Below, piece by piece: positions 20,030-29,401 of a DNA stretch of 64,000 nt. The translations under genes were made by a program, and so were the position numbers. The DNA is from Candidatus Bathyarchaeota archaeon. GTDB taxonomy: Archaea; Thermoproteota; Bathyarchaeia; Bathyarchaeales; Bathycorpusculaceae. The stretch covers positions 1 through 64,000 of the forward strand of contig JADGNF010000014.1 of assembly GCA_017883615.1 (NCBI GenBank), written 5' to 3'. Position 1 is the first letter of the stretch. Every line of letters starts with the position of its first letter. The notes beneath the pieces are model-generated. The model did not search any database. It was not told where the DNA came from and saw only the letters and a program-made list of their open reading frames with translations.

Positions 20030-20743
20030 TTGCAGAAAATTGAAACGGCCGTAATTCTTGTGGGCGGTTCTGGGCTGCGGATGCGTCCCCTCACTGAAGA
20101 CATGCCCAAATGCATGGTTCCCCTGCAGGGTAAGCCCCTGATTTACTGGATTTTGAATTGGCTCAAAAGCTACGGCTTCAAGCACGCTGTGCTGGGCGTA
20201 GCATACCAAAAGGACGTGGTAATCAATTACCTCAAAGAAAACAACCAAGAATTGAAGATAGATTTCAGCGAACACACAGTGGAAGGCGAAACAGGCGAAG
20301 GCTTCAGACTAGCCGTCAGCCGATTCGTGAAGGATGAGAATTTCTTGGCTATGAACGGTGACGAAATTACAAACTTGAATCTGGAGCGCTTGAAGGCGGA
20401 GCACTTGAAGAACAAGCCTGTGGCGACAATTGCGGTTTCGCCTATGCGTTCTCCGTTTGGAATCTTGGAGTTAGAGGGCGATGACATCGTGGGGTTCCGC
20501 GAGAAAATCCTGCTGGAGAACACCTTGGTAAGCATTGGCGTTTACATTTTCAACAAGTCAATTCTCAGTTACTTGCCTCAAACCGGGTCAATCGAGAAAA
20601 TCGTGTTCCCACAGCTTGCCAAAAAGCGTCTTCTCAAGGCATACAGGCTCCACGCGGACGAGTCTTGGTTAACTATTAATAGCGTCAAGGAACTATCTGT
20701 AGCTGAAAGAGAATTTGCGCAAATTAGGAGACCTCAAACATGA
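20030..20743 (+). CDS. Sugar-phosphate nucleotidyltransferase
   Basis: AVILVGGSGLRMRPLTEDMPKCMVPLQGKPLIYWIL, FLAMNGDEI. Confidence 0.92.
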   Translation: MQKIETAVILVGGSGLRMRPLTEDMPKCMVPLQGKPLIYWILNWLKSYGFKHAVLGVAYQKDVVINYLKENNQELKIDFSEHTVEGETGEGFRLAVSRFVKDENFLAMNGDEITNLNLERLKAEHLKNKPVATIAVSPMRSPFGILELEGDDIVGFREKILLENTLVSIGVYIFNKSILSYLPQTGSIEKIVFPQLAKKRLLKAYRLHADESWLTINSVKELSVAEREFAQIRRPQT

Positions 20744-21711
20744 CTCGCGTGTTGATAACTGGAATCATGGGTTTTATTGGAAGTCACCTCGCAGGAAGAC
20801 TAGTGGAAGACGGAGCCGAAGTCTATGGTGTTGCCCGTCGTGTAGCTAACCGAAACATGGATGTTTTGGGCAATCTGCTGGATGATGTCACTTTGGTTTC
20901 CGGCGATGTGTCCGATTATGTTTCTACCAGAAACGCCGTTAAAACAGTGAATCCGGACGTGATTTTTCATTTGGCGGCGCTTTCGCCGGTGAGGGATTCG
21001 TTTGAGCGGCCATTTGAGTATCAGCAGGCAAACTATATTGGCACCATGAATGTTGCGCATTCCTTGCTGGAATTGCAGGATCCGCAGACACGCAAAGTTA
21101 TCGCTGCTTCCACCGCTGAGGTATACGGCATTCAAGCAAATGAGCCGATGAAGGAAACGTTGCCGTTGCACCCGTCAAGTCCCTATGCGGTAAGCAAAGC
21201 TGCAGGCGACTTGTATTTGCAGATGATGTTTACCTCTTTTGGTTTAAATGGAACAATTATGCGTCCTACCAACTCGTATGGTCGAAAGTTTGACGCCAGT
21301 TTCATGGTCGAGTATCTGGTGACTAAGATGTTGCGGGGTGAAAAAATCTATATTGGCAGCCCCGATAGTGTCCGGGATTACATGTACGTGGACGACCACG
21401 TGGCTGGTTATGTGCTCGCTCTGAAGAATCCCAAAGCGAACCGTCAAGTCTACAACGTCGGAACTACCGTCGGCGTTAGCAACAGGGAACTTGCATTGCT
21501 GATTGCCAAGAAAGTTGGGTTTGACAAAAAGAACATTGCTTTTGGTTCTTATCCTCCGGGGTATCCGTATCGCCCCCTTGTTTCTGACCAGTCTTCGATT
21601 GTGCTCGATTCAGCGAAAATTCGTAAAGAGCTGAGTTGGAAGCCAACTGTCACTCTCGAAGAAGGCATAGACAAGGTAATTGCTTATTTCAAAAAGACCA
21701 TCAAGAAATAG
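20740..21711 (+). CDS. NAD-dependent epimerase/dehydratase (GDP-mannose 4,6-dehydratase-like SDR)
   Basis: VLITGIMGFIGSHLAGRL, Ser-Thr-Ala AASTAEVYG, PSSPYAVSKAAGD (YxxxK), RDYMYVDDHVAGY. Confidence 0.92.
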   Translation: MTRVLITGIMGFIGSHLAGRLVEDGAEVYGVARRVANRNMDVLGNLLDDVTLVSGDVSDYVSTRNAVKTVNPDVIFHLAALSPVRDSFERPFEYQQANYIGTMNVAHSLLELQDPQTRKVIAASTAEVYGIQANEPMKETLPLHPSSPYAVSKAAGDLYLQMMFTSFGLNGTIMRPTNSYGRKFDASFMVEYLVTKMLRGEKIYIGSPDSVRDYMYVDDHVAGYVLALKNPKANRQVYNVGTTVGVSNRELALLIAKKVGFDKKNIAFGSYPPGYPYRPLVSDQSSIVLDSAKIRKELSWKPTVTLEEGIDKVIAYFKKTIKK

Positions 21712-21831
21712 CCCTTATTTCTTGTTGTTTGGATTTTTCGCTTCGTTAAATGTGATTTTGGGGAAAACCTTAAGCCTATAGTCAGCGCACAATCCGTAAA
21801 CAACCCAACTTAACGAACAGGTGTTGAATCG

Positions 21832-22707
21832 TTGCAAAAAGTTGACTTAGTAATGTGGACCTACAATGGCGCCAAAACATTGCCCTCAGTTCTGAAAAGG
21901 ATAAACGAGGTCATTCCCGGTGAGTTTGTTGGGAAAAAAGTGATTTCGGACGATCACAGCAGCGATGGCACCCGCAAAATTGCCGAATCTTTTGGTTGGA
22001 TCGTCGTCCTTAACGAAGGTAAAGGAATCAGTGACAACGCTAACAATGTGCTCAAAAATGTGGAATCGGAGTTCTTCGTGAGTTTTGAGCAGGATTTGCT
22101 TTTGGCGCGGGATTGGTGGAGCAAAATTCCTAAGGCGCTGGATAACCCCAAGGTTGCTGCGGCTTCAGGGATGCGTTTTGCCGACAAACCGCGGGGGGTA
22201 CATGCGTTGCAGTTGTATGTGGCGCGGAAGTATCGTGGTGACGCCCAGTTGGAGTCGTGGCTGCGGGGTAGGGAAATGGCAGCCTTTACGTTAGGAAAAA
22301 CGTTGGACAATTCAATTTACCGCACCCGAGCCGTTCGTGAAGTGGGCGGTTTCCCCAAGTTGGCGTCGAGCAGCGGGGTGGACACGGTTTTGGCTTACGA
22401 GATTGACCAGCACGGCTACCAGTGGTATGTTGACTACAACGTTCAGTCTGTGCATCTTCGCAGCAACCTGCGCCAGGAACTAAGCCACCAATATTGGTAC
22501 GCCAAGCAGCTTCCCGAGATGTGGCGCGCAATCAGTAGAGTAACCCACAAGAAGCCGCCGCCAGTCACCAAATTCGGCGTCATCTACCGCTTCCTGATGT
22601 CGCCCTTCACGGGAGTTTTCATGGCATATCAAACCCGCGAACCCTCACTCGCGTACGTTCATCCGCTGATTCGTCTTTACTATCTGCGAGGTTACCTATC
22701 CCGGTAG
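21832..22707 (+). CDS. Glycosyltransferase family 2
   Basis: VDLVMWTYNGAKTLPSVLKRI, VISDDHSSDGTRKIAESFG. Confidence 0.85.
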   Translation: MQKVDLVMWTYNGAKTLPSVLKRINEVIPGEFVGKKVISDDHSSDGTRKIAESFGWIVVLNEGKGISDNANNVLKNVESEFFVSFEQDLLLARDWWSKIPKALDNPKVAAASGMRFADKPRGVHALQLYVARKYRGDAQLESWLRGREMAAFTLGKTLDNSIYRTRAVREVGGFPKLASSSGVDTVLAYEIDQHGYQWYVDYNVQSVHLRSNLRQELSHQYWYAKQLPEMWRAISRVTHKKPPPVTKFGVIYRFLMSPFTGVFMAYQTREPSLAYVHPLIRLYYLRGYLSR

Positions 22708-22797
22708 CAGGCTTGTCTCCTCGTTTTTAAGTTGACCTGTGTCCTAAACTGTAGAATTAGAAGCCAGTGTTCCTTGATTTGGGTGGAGCTGAATGTA

Positions 22798-23442
22798 ATG
22801 GGGTCGGAAACGGCAAATAGAATTCGTCGGCTTGGGACGGCAGTTTTGGTTGTTATAGTTGTCGTGCTTTTGGTTGCGGCTGCTTTTTTGGGTTTCGTCT
22901 CTAAGCCGCCAGCGACTTCACCACTTCCTTCGGCAACCGTTAGCCCAACACCGATGGCAACGAATTATCCCGCCACCAACGTGCATCCAGCTGCATTAGG
23001 CTATTTGCACCTTAACTCAGGGGTAACATCAAAGATTTTCCTGATTTCTGCAAACGCCTCCTATGGAGTTTACCCTTTGAATTTGGTGCAAGAATTTACA
23101 AACGTCACAGTTATCCACAAGGGCGACCCTTGCTTCGTACTGAACCTGACCTTGAGAAATGACTACTCCATCAATGATACGCTCCCAAGCACTTCAAACT
23201 TGGACGTAAACAACACCGGACACGCTTGGATGACTCTCTCAGTCGCCCTTTACGACAAGACCGGAAACCAGGTGAACGCGACAAACATAACCAACGCGGC
23301 GGTGCCTTTTTTTAACCGCGACCAATTCTCGATGAGCAATAACGAAACCGACACCGTTAAAATAGTGTACGCAACCTCAAACCAAAACATAGACCACTAC
23401 AACGTAACGATTGACTATTTGGGCGTGTGGCCCGTTCCATAA
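22798..23442 (+). CDS. Sequon-rich, single-TM anchored extracellular protein of unknown function
   Basis: N-terminal TM VLVVIVVVLLVAAAFLGF; Ser/Thr/Pro linker; nine N-x-S/T sequons. Confidence 0.65.
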   Translation: MGSETANRIRRLGTAVLVVIVVVLLVAAAFLGFVSKPPATSPLPSATVSPTPMATNYPATNVHPAALGYLHLNSGVTSKIFLISANASYGVYPLNLVQEFTNVTVIHKGDPCFVLNLTLRNDYSINDTLPSTSNLDVNNTGHAWMTLSVALYDKTGNQVNATNITNAAVPFFNRDQFSMSNNETDTVKIVYATSNQNIDHYNVTIDYLGVWPVP

Positions 23443-23494
23443 AACCCTTCCCCACTTGAGACTCTATGCCATTTGCAAGTTACTTGTTTTCAGG

Positions 23495-24532
23495 TTAGGC
23501 TTTTTGCTTCAGGCACAACTCGATGTACTTTGTCCACGTTGGGAGGGGTGACTCAAGTTTTCCCAATGCGGCTTGAGTGTTCATCTTGTAATTCTGGGGG
23601 TTTTGGAGGATTTTTTTGGCGGCTCGGATTATGCTTTCATTGTTTCTCTTGATTTGGATTGGGAAACCTTTCCTGTAGAGGTATCTTGCTTGGACGTCCC
23701 AGAAGTGGAAGTTTATGGTGGGAATGCCGCAGAGAGCGGTTTCTCGGCAGGCAGTTCCTCCGCTGCCAACCATCAAATCAACGTAGGGAATAAGTTGGGC
23801 GGTTAGGACGGGCTCAGGTGAGACCCAGACGTTGGGGATTTTTTTGAGTTTTTCTCTTTCTTCCTCGTAGCGGGGCAAGCAAACAACAGTCGCGAGCTTG
23901 GCGAGGTCGCGCAGCAACCGCTCGGAATCCACCTTCACGTCCTTGCAGTAAACCGCTTGGTACTCGGCGTCGCGGAACAGGATAACTGGCTTTTTGCCCG
24001 CCAGCTCTTGCAGGAACTTGGGCTCCTCAAACTTGGTGCCCTTTAGCCATGCGAGTTCTTCTAAACCGTCATAGTGAATGATTCGGTTTTTGGGGATGCC
24101 AAACTTGCTCCATGACTTGCCAAAACAGACGGGCGCAACAAGAAAATCCACCAGCGGGCAAGCGAGCCGCGCGACGGCGTAGGCGAAGACCGTGTCGTTA
24201 GCGTAGACGATTGGGATTCCGAGCCCAAAAGCGGTGCGGATGGCGGAGACATCGCCGTGAGTCCACAGCACCTTGGGGAAGCCGACGCGGTCAAACAGGT
24301 CGATGAATTCGAGAGTCCTTTTCTGTTCGACGGCAAGCTTCTCTTTCAATGTGCTTCCATACTCGCCCACTGTCTCATACGGCACCTTAAGGGCGTCAAG
24401 CATGTCAGTGGTTTGCGTCTGCTTCTTCGCAGTAACCAACGTCGAATAACCCTTATTCTCCAAAATAGGCAGCAAACTGTTGATTGCTATGCTGATTTTC
24501 GGAGTGACGGTGTCTAGCCAAATGTCGGGCAT
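23495..24532 (-). CDS. DUF354-type glycosyltransferase-like protein
   Basis: MPDIWLDTVTPKISIAINSLLPILENKGYSTLVTA start and YVDLMVGSGGTACRETALCGIPTINFH. Confidence 0.8.
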   Translation of the reverse strand: MPDIWLDTVTPKISIAINSLLPILENKGYSTLVTAKKQTQTTDMLDALKVPYETVGEYGSTLKEKLAVEQKRTLEFIDLFDRVGFPKVLWTHGDVSAIRTAFGLGIPIVYANDTVFAYAVARLACPLVDFLVAPVCFGKSWSKFGIPKNRIIHYDGLEELAWLKGTKFEEPKFLQELAGKKPVILFRDAEYQAVYCKDVKVDSERLLRDLAKLATVVCLPRYEEEREKLKKIPNVWVSPEPVLTAQLIPYVDLMVGSGGTACRETALCGIPTINFHFWDVQARYLYRKGFPIQIKRNNESIIRAAKKILQNPQNYKMNTQAALGKLESPLPTWTKYIELCLKQKA

Positions 24533-24621
24533 GTTGGGTCGTTAGGAAAGGGGGAAGCACGTTGTTATAAGGTTTACCAACACGACAAAGAGCTTAGCAA
24601 TTTTACCAAGGAAGTTGGAGG

Positions 24622-24696
24622 TGGGCCGAGCCGGACTTGAACCGGCGACCTTTGGCGTGTAAAGCCAACGTCCTAACCAGGCTAGACGACCGGCCC
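24622..24696 (-). tRNA. tRNA-Val(TAC)
   Basis: Minus strand GGGCCGGTCGTCTAGCCTGGTTAGGACGTTGGCTTTACACGCCAAAGGTCGCCGGTTCAAGTCCGGCTCGGCCCA folds as a cloverleaf; anticodon loop TTTACAC. Confidence 0.95.
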
Positions 24697-24801
24697 ACGT
24701 GTTGCCTGTTTAGAACTGGGCGATTGAGAATAAATATAAATCGGTTACGTCTCAATATGGAACCAATCTTGCGGCGACTTAGCTGCTTGGGTACTTGAGG
24801 T

Positions 24802-25884
24802 ATGGTGTTGAAGAGAATCTTGTGTACGGGTGCTGGGGGACCTGCCGGCATAAATTTCACGATGTCGCTTCGGGCAGCGCCAGAAAAAGTGACATTAATA
24901 GGTACAGACTCCAACGAGTATTTCCTGAATTTGGCGATTACGGATTCGCGGTATCTGGTTCCAAGAGCCAAGGACTTCGACTACATCGACAAACTAAACG
25001 AAATCATCCGCAAAGAAAACGTAGATTTTTTCCATGCACAGCCAGATATTGAAGTTGAGGTTGTGTCGGAGAACCGCGAAAAGCTCGACGCCCCGGTCTT
25101 ACTGCCTTCCAAAGCAGCCGTTGTTGCATGTCAAGATAAACTAGAATCTGCGAAGGTCTGGCGCAAGAAAAACGTGCCCGTTGCCCGAACACTAGAAGTG
25201 CGCCAAGACGAGGACATTGACAAGGCTTTTGCAGAGTTCGGTGCGCCTATCTGGGTTAGGGCAAGGCATGGGGCAGGCGGCAAAGGAAGCACCCCCGCCG
25301 ACAACAGAGAAACCGCCGTCGAGTGGATAAAATACTGGAAGAGCCGCGGCGTTGACTGGGAGTTCATCGCACAGGAGCATCTGCCCGGACGAAACATCGC
25401 CTTCCACAGCCTTTGGAAGGATGGCGAGTTGGTGGTTTCTATGGCCCGGGAACGATTGGAGTACATTTACGCATATTTAGCGCCTTCAGGAATCACGGGA
25501 ACCCCTGCAGTTCAGAAGACCGTGCATTACGACGCCGTCAATAAGATCGGCACGGATGCAGTTTTATCGATCGACCCCAAGTTCACTGGTATCGCCTCGG
25601 TGGACTTGAAGGAGAACGCTGCGGGTGTGCCGTGTGTGACGGAGATTAACCCTGGCAGGATGTTCACGACGAGTTACTTCTTCAGCTTCGCCAGCAAAGT
25701 CATCCTCAAAGATTACTCTGCCAACATCCCCTATCTCTACACGAGACTGGCATACAAAGAAACTATTCCCGACATGCCAAAATACAACGTTTTGCCCGCC
25801 GATGTCTACTGGATCCGACACATGGATGCGCCTGCAAGATTAGTTAAAGACGGTAAAGAGCTGGGAGCCATGTACACACAATGA
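24802..25884 (+). CDS. ATP-grasp (CarB-like) carboxylate-amine ligase of unknown substrate
   Basis: ILCTGAGGPAGINFTMSLR, PIWVRARHGAGGKGS, CVTEINPGRM. Confidence 0.85.
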   Translation: MVLKRILCTGAGGPAGINFTMSLRAAPEKVTLIGTDSNEYFLNLAITDSRYLVPRAKDFDYIDKLNEIIRKENVDFFHAQPDIEVEVVSENREKLDAPVLLPSKAAVVACQDKLESAKVWRKKNVPVARTLEVRQDEDIDKAFAEFGAPIWVRARHGAGGKGSTPADNRETAVEWIKYWKSRGVDWEFIAQEHLPGRNIAFHSLWKDGELVVSMARERLEYIYAYLAPSGITGTPAVQKTVHYDAVNKIGTDAVLSIDPKFTGIASVDLKENAAGVPCVTEINPGRMFTTSYFFSFASKVILKDYSANIPYLYTRLAYKETIPDMPKYNVLPADVYWIRHMDAPARLVKDGKELGAMYTQ

Positions 25885-26375
25885 CTTTAGGTTTCATTTT
25901 TGACCTCGACGGCACCCTTGTAGATTTACCAATAAATTATTGGGCAATGTTTGCAGATTTTAAGCAGATTATGGGTATGGAAGAGGTTCGTCCAATTCTG
26001 GAGACAGTCGCGAAAATAACCGATTTCCAAACCCGCAAACGCGTCTTCGACACATGGGAAAGATACGAGGTGGCGGTGATAGCAAAAACCATCATTCATG
26101 AAGAAGGCATGAGAATCTACAAAGCACACGAAGACAGACCAAAAGCACTGGTTACAATGCAGAGCAAGAAAGCCACCAAACTCCTCCTCGACAAATTCAA
26201 AATGCAATTCAACGCAGTGGTAACGCGTGAAGACTCATTTAACAGATCAGAACAGCTAAAGATGGCAGCCCAAAAACTCAACGTTCCTCTGAGGGATATC
26301 CTGTTTGTGGGGAACATGGATAACGACGCGGAAGCGGCGAAGGCTGCGGGTTGTCAGTTTAAACGAGTAAAGTAG
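25881..26375 (+). CDS. HAD-superfamily hydrolase
   Basis: FIFDLDGTLVD, LFVGNMDNDAEAAKAAG; 4-nt ATGA overlap with the ATP-grasp gene. Confidence 0.88.
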   Translation: MTLGFIFDLDGTLVDLPINYWAMFADFKQIMGMEEVRPILETVAKITDFQTRKRVFDTWERYEVAVIAKTIIHEEGMRIYKAHEDRPKALVTMQSKKATKLLLDKFKMQFNAVVTREDSFNRSEQLKMAAQKLNVPLRDILFVGNMDNDAEAAKAAGCQFKRVK

Positions 26376-26451
26376 CCGAGTCAGGGAAGGCAAAGGCTTA
26401 AGAATTTAGGCAACTTTAATTTGGCAACGGCTGAGGGCAGAGGTTAGATTC

Positions 26452-27261
26452 ATGAAAGTTTGCGTTGCCGGTCTGGGGCAAATTGGTTATCCAGTGGCGC
26501 AATATGTCAAGGCAAAAGGGCTCGAAACCTACGGGTACGACATCAGCGCCGCCGCAGTTGCCAGAGTTGCCGAAATCGGGGTCAAAGCCACCGCAAACTG
26601 GAACGAAATCCCCAAAGCGGACATCTACATCGTTTCCGTAACGACTGGACAGCTGAATGATTGCCCCGACTTGTCCGCCGTTTTCGACGTCTCCAAAAAA
26701 ATTGCCCAAACATCCAACCTAACTGCGTTGGTTTCTATCGAAAGCACCATCGTCCCGGGCACTTCACAAAAGATTTTCAAAGAAATCTTCAAGAGCAAAA
26801 TCAATCTGGTCCACGTGCCACATAGGTACTGGGGCGACGAACCAGAAAAGCACGGGGTTAACCAGCTGCGGGTTATAGGCGGAGTGAACTCTGCCAGCCT
26901 CAAAGTCGGCGTAAAACTGTACACAGATATTCTTGGGATTCCGCTGCACACTTGCCCCACGGTTGAGGTGGCGGAGATGTGCAAAATAACCGAAAACAGC
27001 CACCGATACCTCCAAATCGCGTTTGCCGAAGACCTCAAAATGCTCTGCAGCCAAATCGGCATGAACTTTGACGATTTGCGGGCGGCGATGAACACGAAGT
27101 GGAATGTGGATTTGCCTGAAGCGCGGGACGGAATCGGAAGGCACTGTCTGCCCAAAGATATACGCTACGTGACTTCTCTAGCGCCAAGCGTACTGCTGGA
27201 TGCTGCCATGAAAGTCGACACGCAATACCGCGACTGGCTAGCTAAACAGAAGCATCAATAG
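26452..27261 (+). CDS. UDP-glucose/GDP-mannose dehydrogenase family protein, short form lacking the C-terminal domain
   Basis: VCVAGLGQIGYPVAQYVKAKG, SIESTIVPGTS, VAEMCKITENSHRYLQIAFAEDL, GIGRHCLPKD then stop after ~30 aa. Confidence 0.85.
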   Translation: MKVCVAGLGQIGYPVAQYVKAKGLETYGYDISAAAVARVAEIGVKATANWNEIPKADIYIVSVTTGQLNDCPDLSAVFDVSKKIAQTSNLTALVSIESTIVPGTSQKIFKEIFKSKINLVHVPHRYWGDEPEKHGVNQLRVIGGVNSASLKVGVKLYTDILGIPLHTCPTVEVAEMCKITENSHRYLQIAFAEDLKMLCSQIGMNFDDLRAAMNTKWNVDLPEARDGIGRHCLPKDIRYVTSLAPSVLLDAAMKVDTQYRDWLAKQKHQ

Positions 27262-27456
27262 CTGAACGTTTTCTTTATTTGTTGACTTAAAATCCGCTAA
27301 TGTGGACTTCCCTCTTAGGGAAAAGTTTTTTGACCTCCCCCTATAGGTCTGTGCAATGAGTTGCTATTAGGATCCAAATATGATTTGTAAATTTGTTTGC
27401 AGCCAAATTAAGGCGGCCACTTCCGCTATAGCCAAACCTCTTAAAATGGTGGCACT

Positions 27457-27570
27457 TTACTTTGAACAGAAGGGCCATTCGTCTTTTGCCCTGTGGTGTT
27501 TGACGCATTCTTCGCAGTTGCTGTGGTGAGGGCAGTCTTTTTCGGGGCAAGGACAATTAGGGGCAGACAT
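27457..27570 (-). CDS. Cys-rich microprotein, 37 aa (DUF6485-like)
   Basis: MSAPNCPCPEKDCPHHSNCEECVKHHRAKDEWPFCSK. Confidence 0.6.
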   Translation of the reverse strand: MSAPNCPCPEKDCPHHSNCEECVKHHRAKDEWPFCSK

Positions 27571-27710
27571 AAAAGACAATATTGGGAACCGTGAATAATT
27601 GAGTTTCGCGGCTGAAAACCATTTTGACAACACTAATTCCCCCTTCAAATGTGCAAACTTCGGTTTCTATACTGAACGCTTAATAGTAAATCTCAAAATA
27701 TTTTGCTTAC

Positions 27711-28634
27711 ATGGCCACCCGTTCAATCACTCCATTCCAAGCTTTCCTGATGGTTTTGTTGATTGTGTTCTGGGGCAGCAGTTTTGTCGTCGTGAAGCAG
27801 GTTATCGGAGATGGGCTTTCACCAATAGCTGTTGCTACTTTCCGGTTTCTGGTTGCAGGAGCCCTTTTTCTTGCTGCTCTAGGTCTGAAGAAGCATTTTT
27901 CTCCAGATTATAGGTTGGGCGTCGAAGGAAAAGACCTGCTAACCCTCATAATTCTGGCTTTAACTGGCGTGACTTTCTTCTTCATAATCCAGTACACGGG
28001 CATCCAACTTGCAGGCGCCTCAATAGCCGCAATCCTCGTCTGCCTCCTCTCCCCCATAATAATCACGGTTGTTTCCTCCCGGCTGTTTAGTGAACGCTTG
28101 GCGAAGTGGCAAATCGTCGGCATAGTAATCGCCGTCGCAGGGACTTTAGCGGTGGTTTCAGCGGACCTCATGAACCTGCAGGGGAACATGCAGTTTCTTG
28201 TAGGCACCCTAATTTTGCTTTCAACGCCCGTTATGTGGGCCGCTTACAGCTTGATAGGGCAAAAAATCATGAAGAAATACGACGCCTTCCTCGTAGTCTC
28301 CTATATCAGCCTAATAGGCGGAGTCTGCCTCGTGCCGTTTTCGCTGGCGGAAAACAGCTTCCTCCAGATCCTTACACTGGGAACCAACGAGTGGCTCGCA
28401 ATTCTGTACCTGGCATTTACCTGTTCGCTGCTAGGATACTTTATTTGGTTCTATGTCCTTCAGAAGGCAGGTTCAGCCGCAAGCAGTTTCCTATTCGCCG
28501 AACCCCTCGTCACCGTAATGTTCGCAATTGCATTCATCAACGAAACCCTGAGCTTGTCAGTGATGGTCGGTGGCGTCTTGATTTTCATCGGAGTCTACTT
28601 GGTGACCACGAAGAAATCCCCGCAGAAAACCTAA
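27711..28634 (+). CDS. EamA/DMT superfamily transporter
   Basis: About ten hydrophobic helices; LMVLLIVFWGSSFVVVKQVIGDGLSPIAVATFRFLVAG. Confidence 0.92.
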   Translation: MATRSITPFQAFLMVLLIVFWGSSFVVVKQVIGDGLSPIAVATFRFLVAGALFLAALGLKKHFSPDYRLGVEGKDLLTLIILALTGVTFFFIIQYTGIQLAGASIAAILVCLLSPIIITVVSSRLFSERLAKWQIVGIVIAVAGTLAVVSADLMNLQGNMQFLVGTLILLSTPVMWAAYSLIGQKIMKKYDAFLVVSYISLIGGVCLVPFSLAENSFLQILTLGTNEWLAILYLAFTCSLLGYFIWFYVLQKAGSAASSFLFAEPLVTVMFAIAFINETLSLSVMVGGVLIFIGVYLVTTKKSPQKT

Positions 28635-28639
28635 AACTG

Positions 28640-29401
28640 CTATTTTTGAGCGAGCAACAACGCCTTGGGGTTGAAAACCGTGAACTTGGCTTTTCTCAGG
28701 TGCCTGCCAATGCGACCAATTAACCCTGCTGCGTCGGTGCCCAGTTTGCAGACCAACGCATGTTCAAATATGCCAAACGATTCCACGTCGATTACATCTC
28801 GGTCTAATCCTTCTTGCTCAACCGCCAATTTCACCTCGCCAAGAGATGCGCCAATAACCAGCAACCTGTCCAGCAGCGAATCTTTCCATTGATGGAATTT
28901 GTTTATTTGGCTTGTCTGCAACTCCGCTTTGACGCGATTTCCCACTAAATCGACATCCAAAACCTTGAGTTCTAAGGGTAAGTTTTCGCAAAAACCCCAC
29001 GACTCAACCAAAACTTTCAATATTACCTGTCTGCCGCCTGAAAAGTGATGCTGCAAATGCGACAAAGCTACCGAAACATAAACCGGTTTGGGGTCAAATA
29101 CGCCTATGTCTAAAAGCAGTTCCTCTTTGCTTCTCTCCAGATTCACAATGTACCCCTTCAGAGCGGCGAATTTCTTAACGTTTTCCAAGTAAACAGGGCA
29201 AAATCCCGTTTCCCTCTCCAGCAACTTCGCAGCGACACTTTCATCTTCGCCTGAAATATCCAGTTGAACCCATTTGCCTGCTGCCGTGCCAGTGACTTTT
29301 GCTTCCACGCTTAAGTCTCCCAGCAAATCCGCGAGGTTCCTGTCTATTTCTCGGAGTTGGTGGCTGTTGTAAATTTTTGTTAGCAACGTTAACGTCGTCA
29401 T
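28640..29401 (-). CDS. DUF2110-like conserved archaeal protein
   Basis: Recognised architecture and length; C-term KAKFTVFNPKALLLAQK; next to the TFE block. Confidence 0.65.
   Translation of the reverse strand: MTTLTLLTKIYNSHQLREIDRNLADLLGDLSVEAKVTGTAAGKWVQLDISGEDESVAAKLLERETGFCPVYLENVKKFAALKGYIVNLERSKEELLLDIGVFDPKPVYVSVALSHLQHHFSGGRQVILKVLVESWGFCENLPLELKVLDVDLVGNRVKAELQTSQINKFHQWKDSLLDRLLVIGASLGEVKLAVEQEGLDRDVIDVESFGIFEHALVCKLGTDAAGLIGRIGRHLRKAKFTVFNPKALLLAQK

Noticed and set aside
24600-24720. tRNA-Val as an attachment site for the glycan island
   Set aside because: No integrase and no visible direct repeat of the tRNA 3' end at the other island boundary; glycan-type genes lie on both sides of the tRNA.
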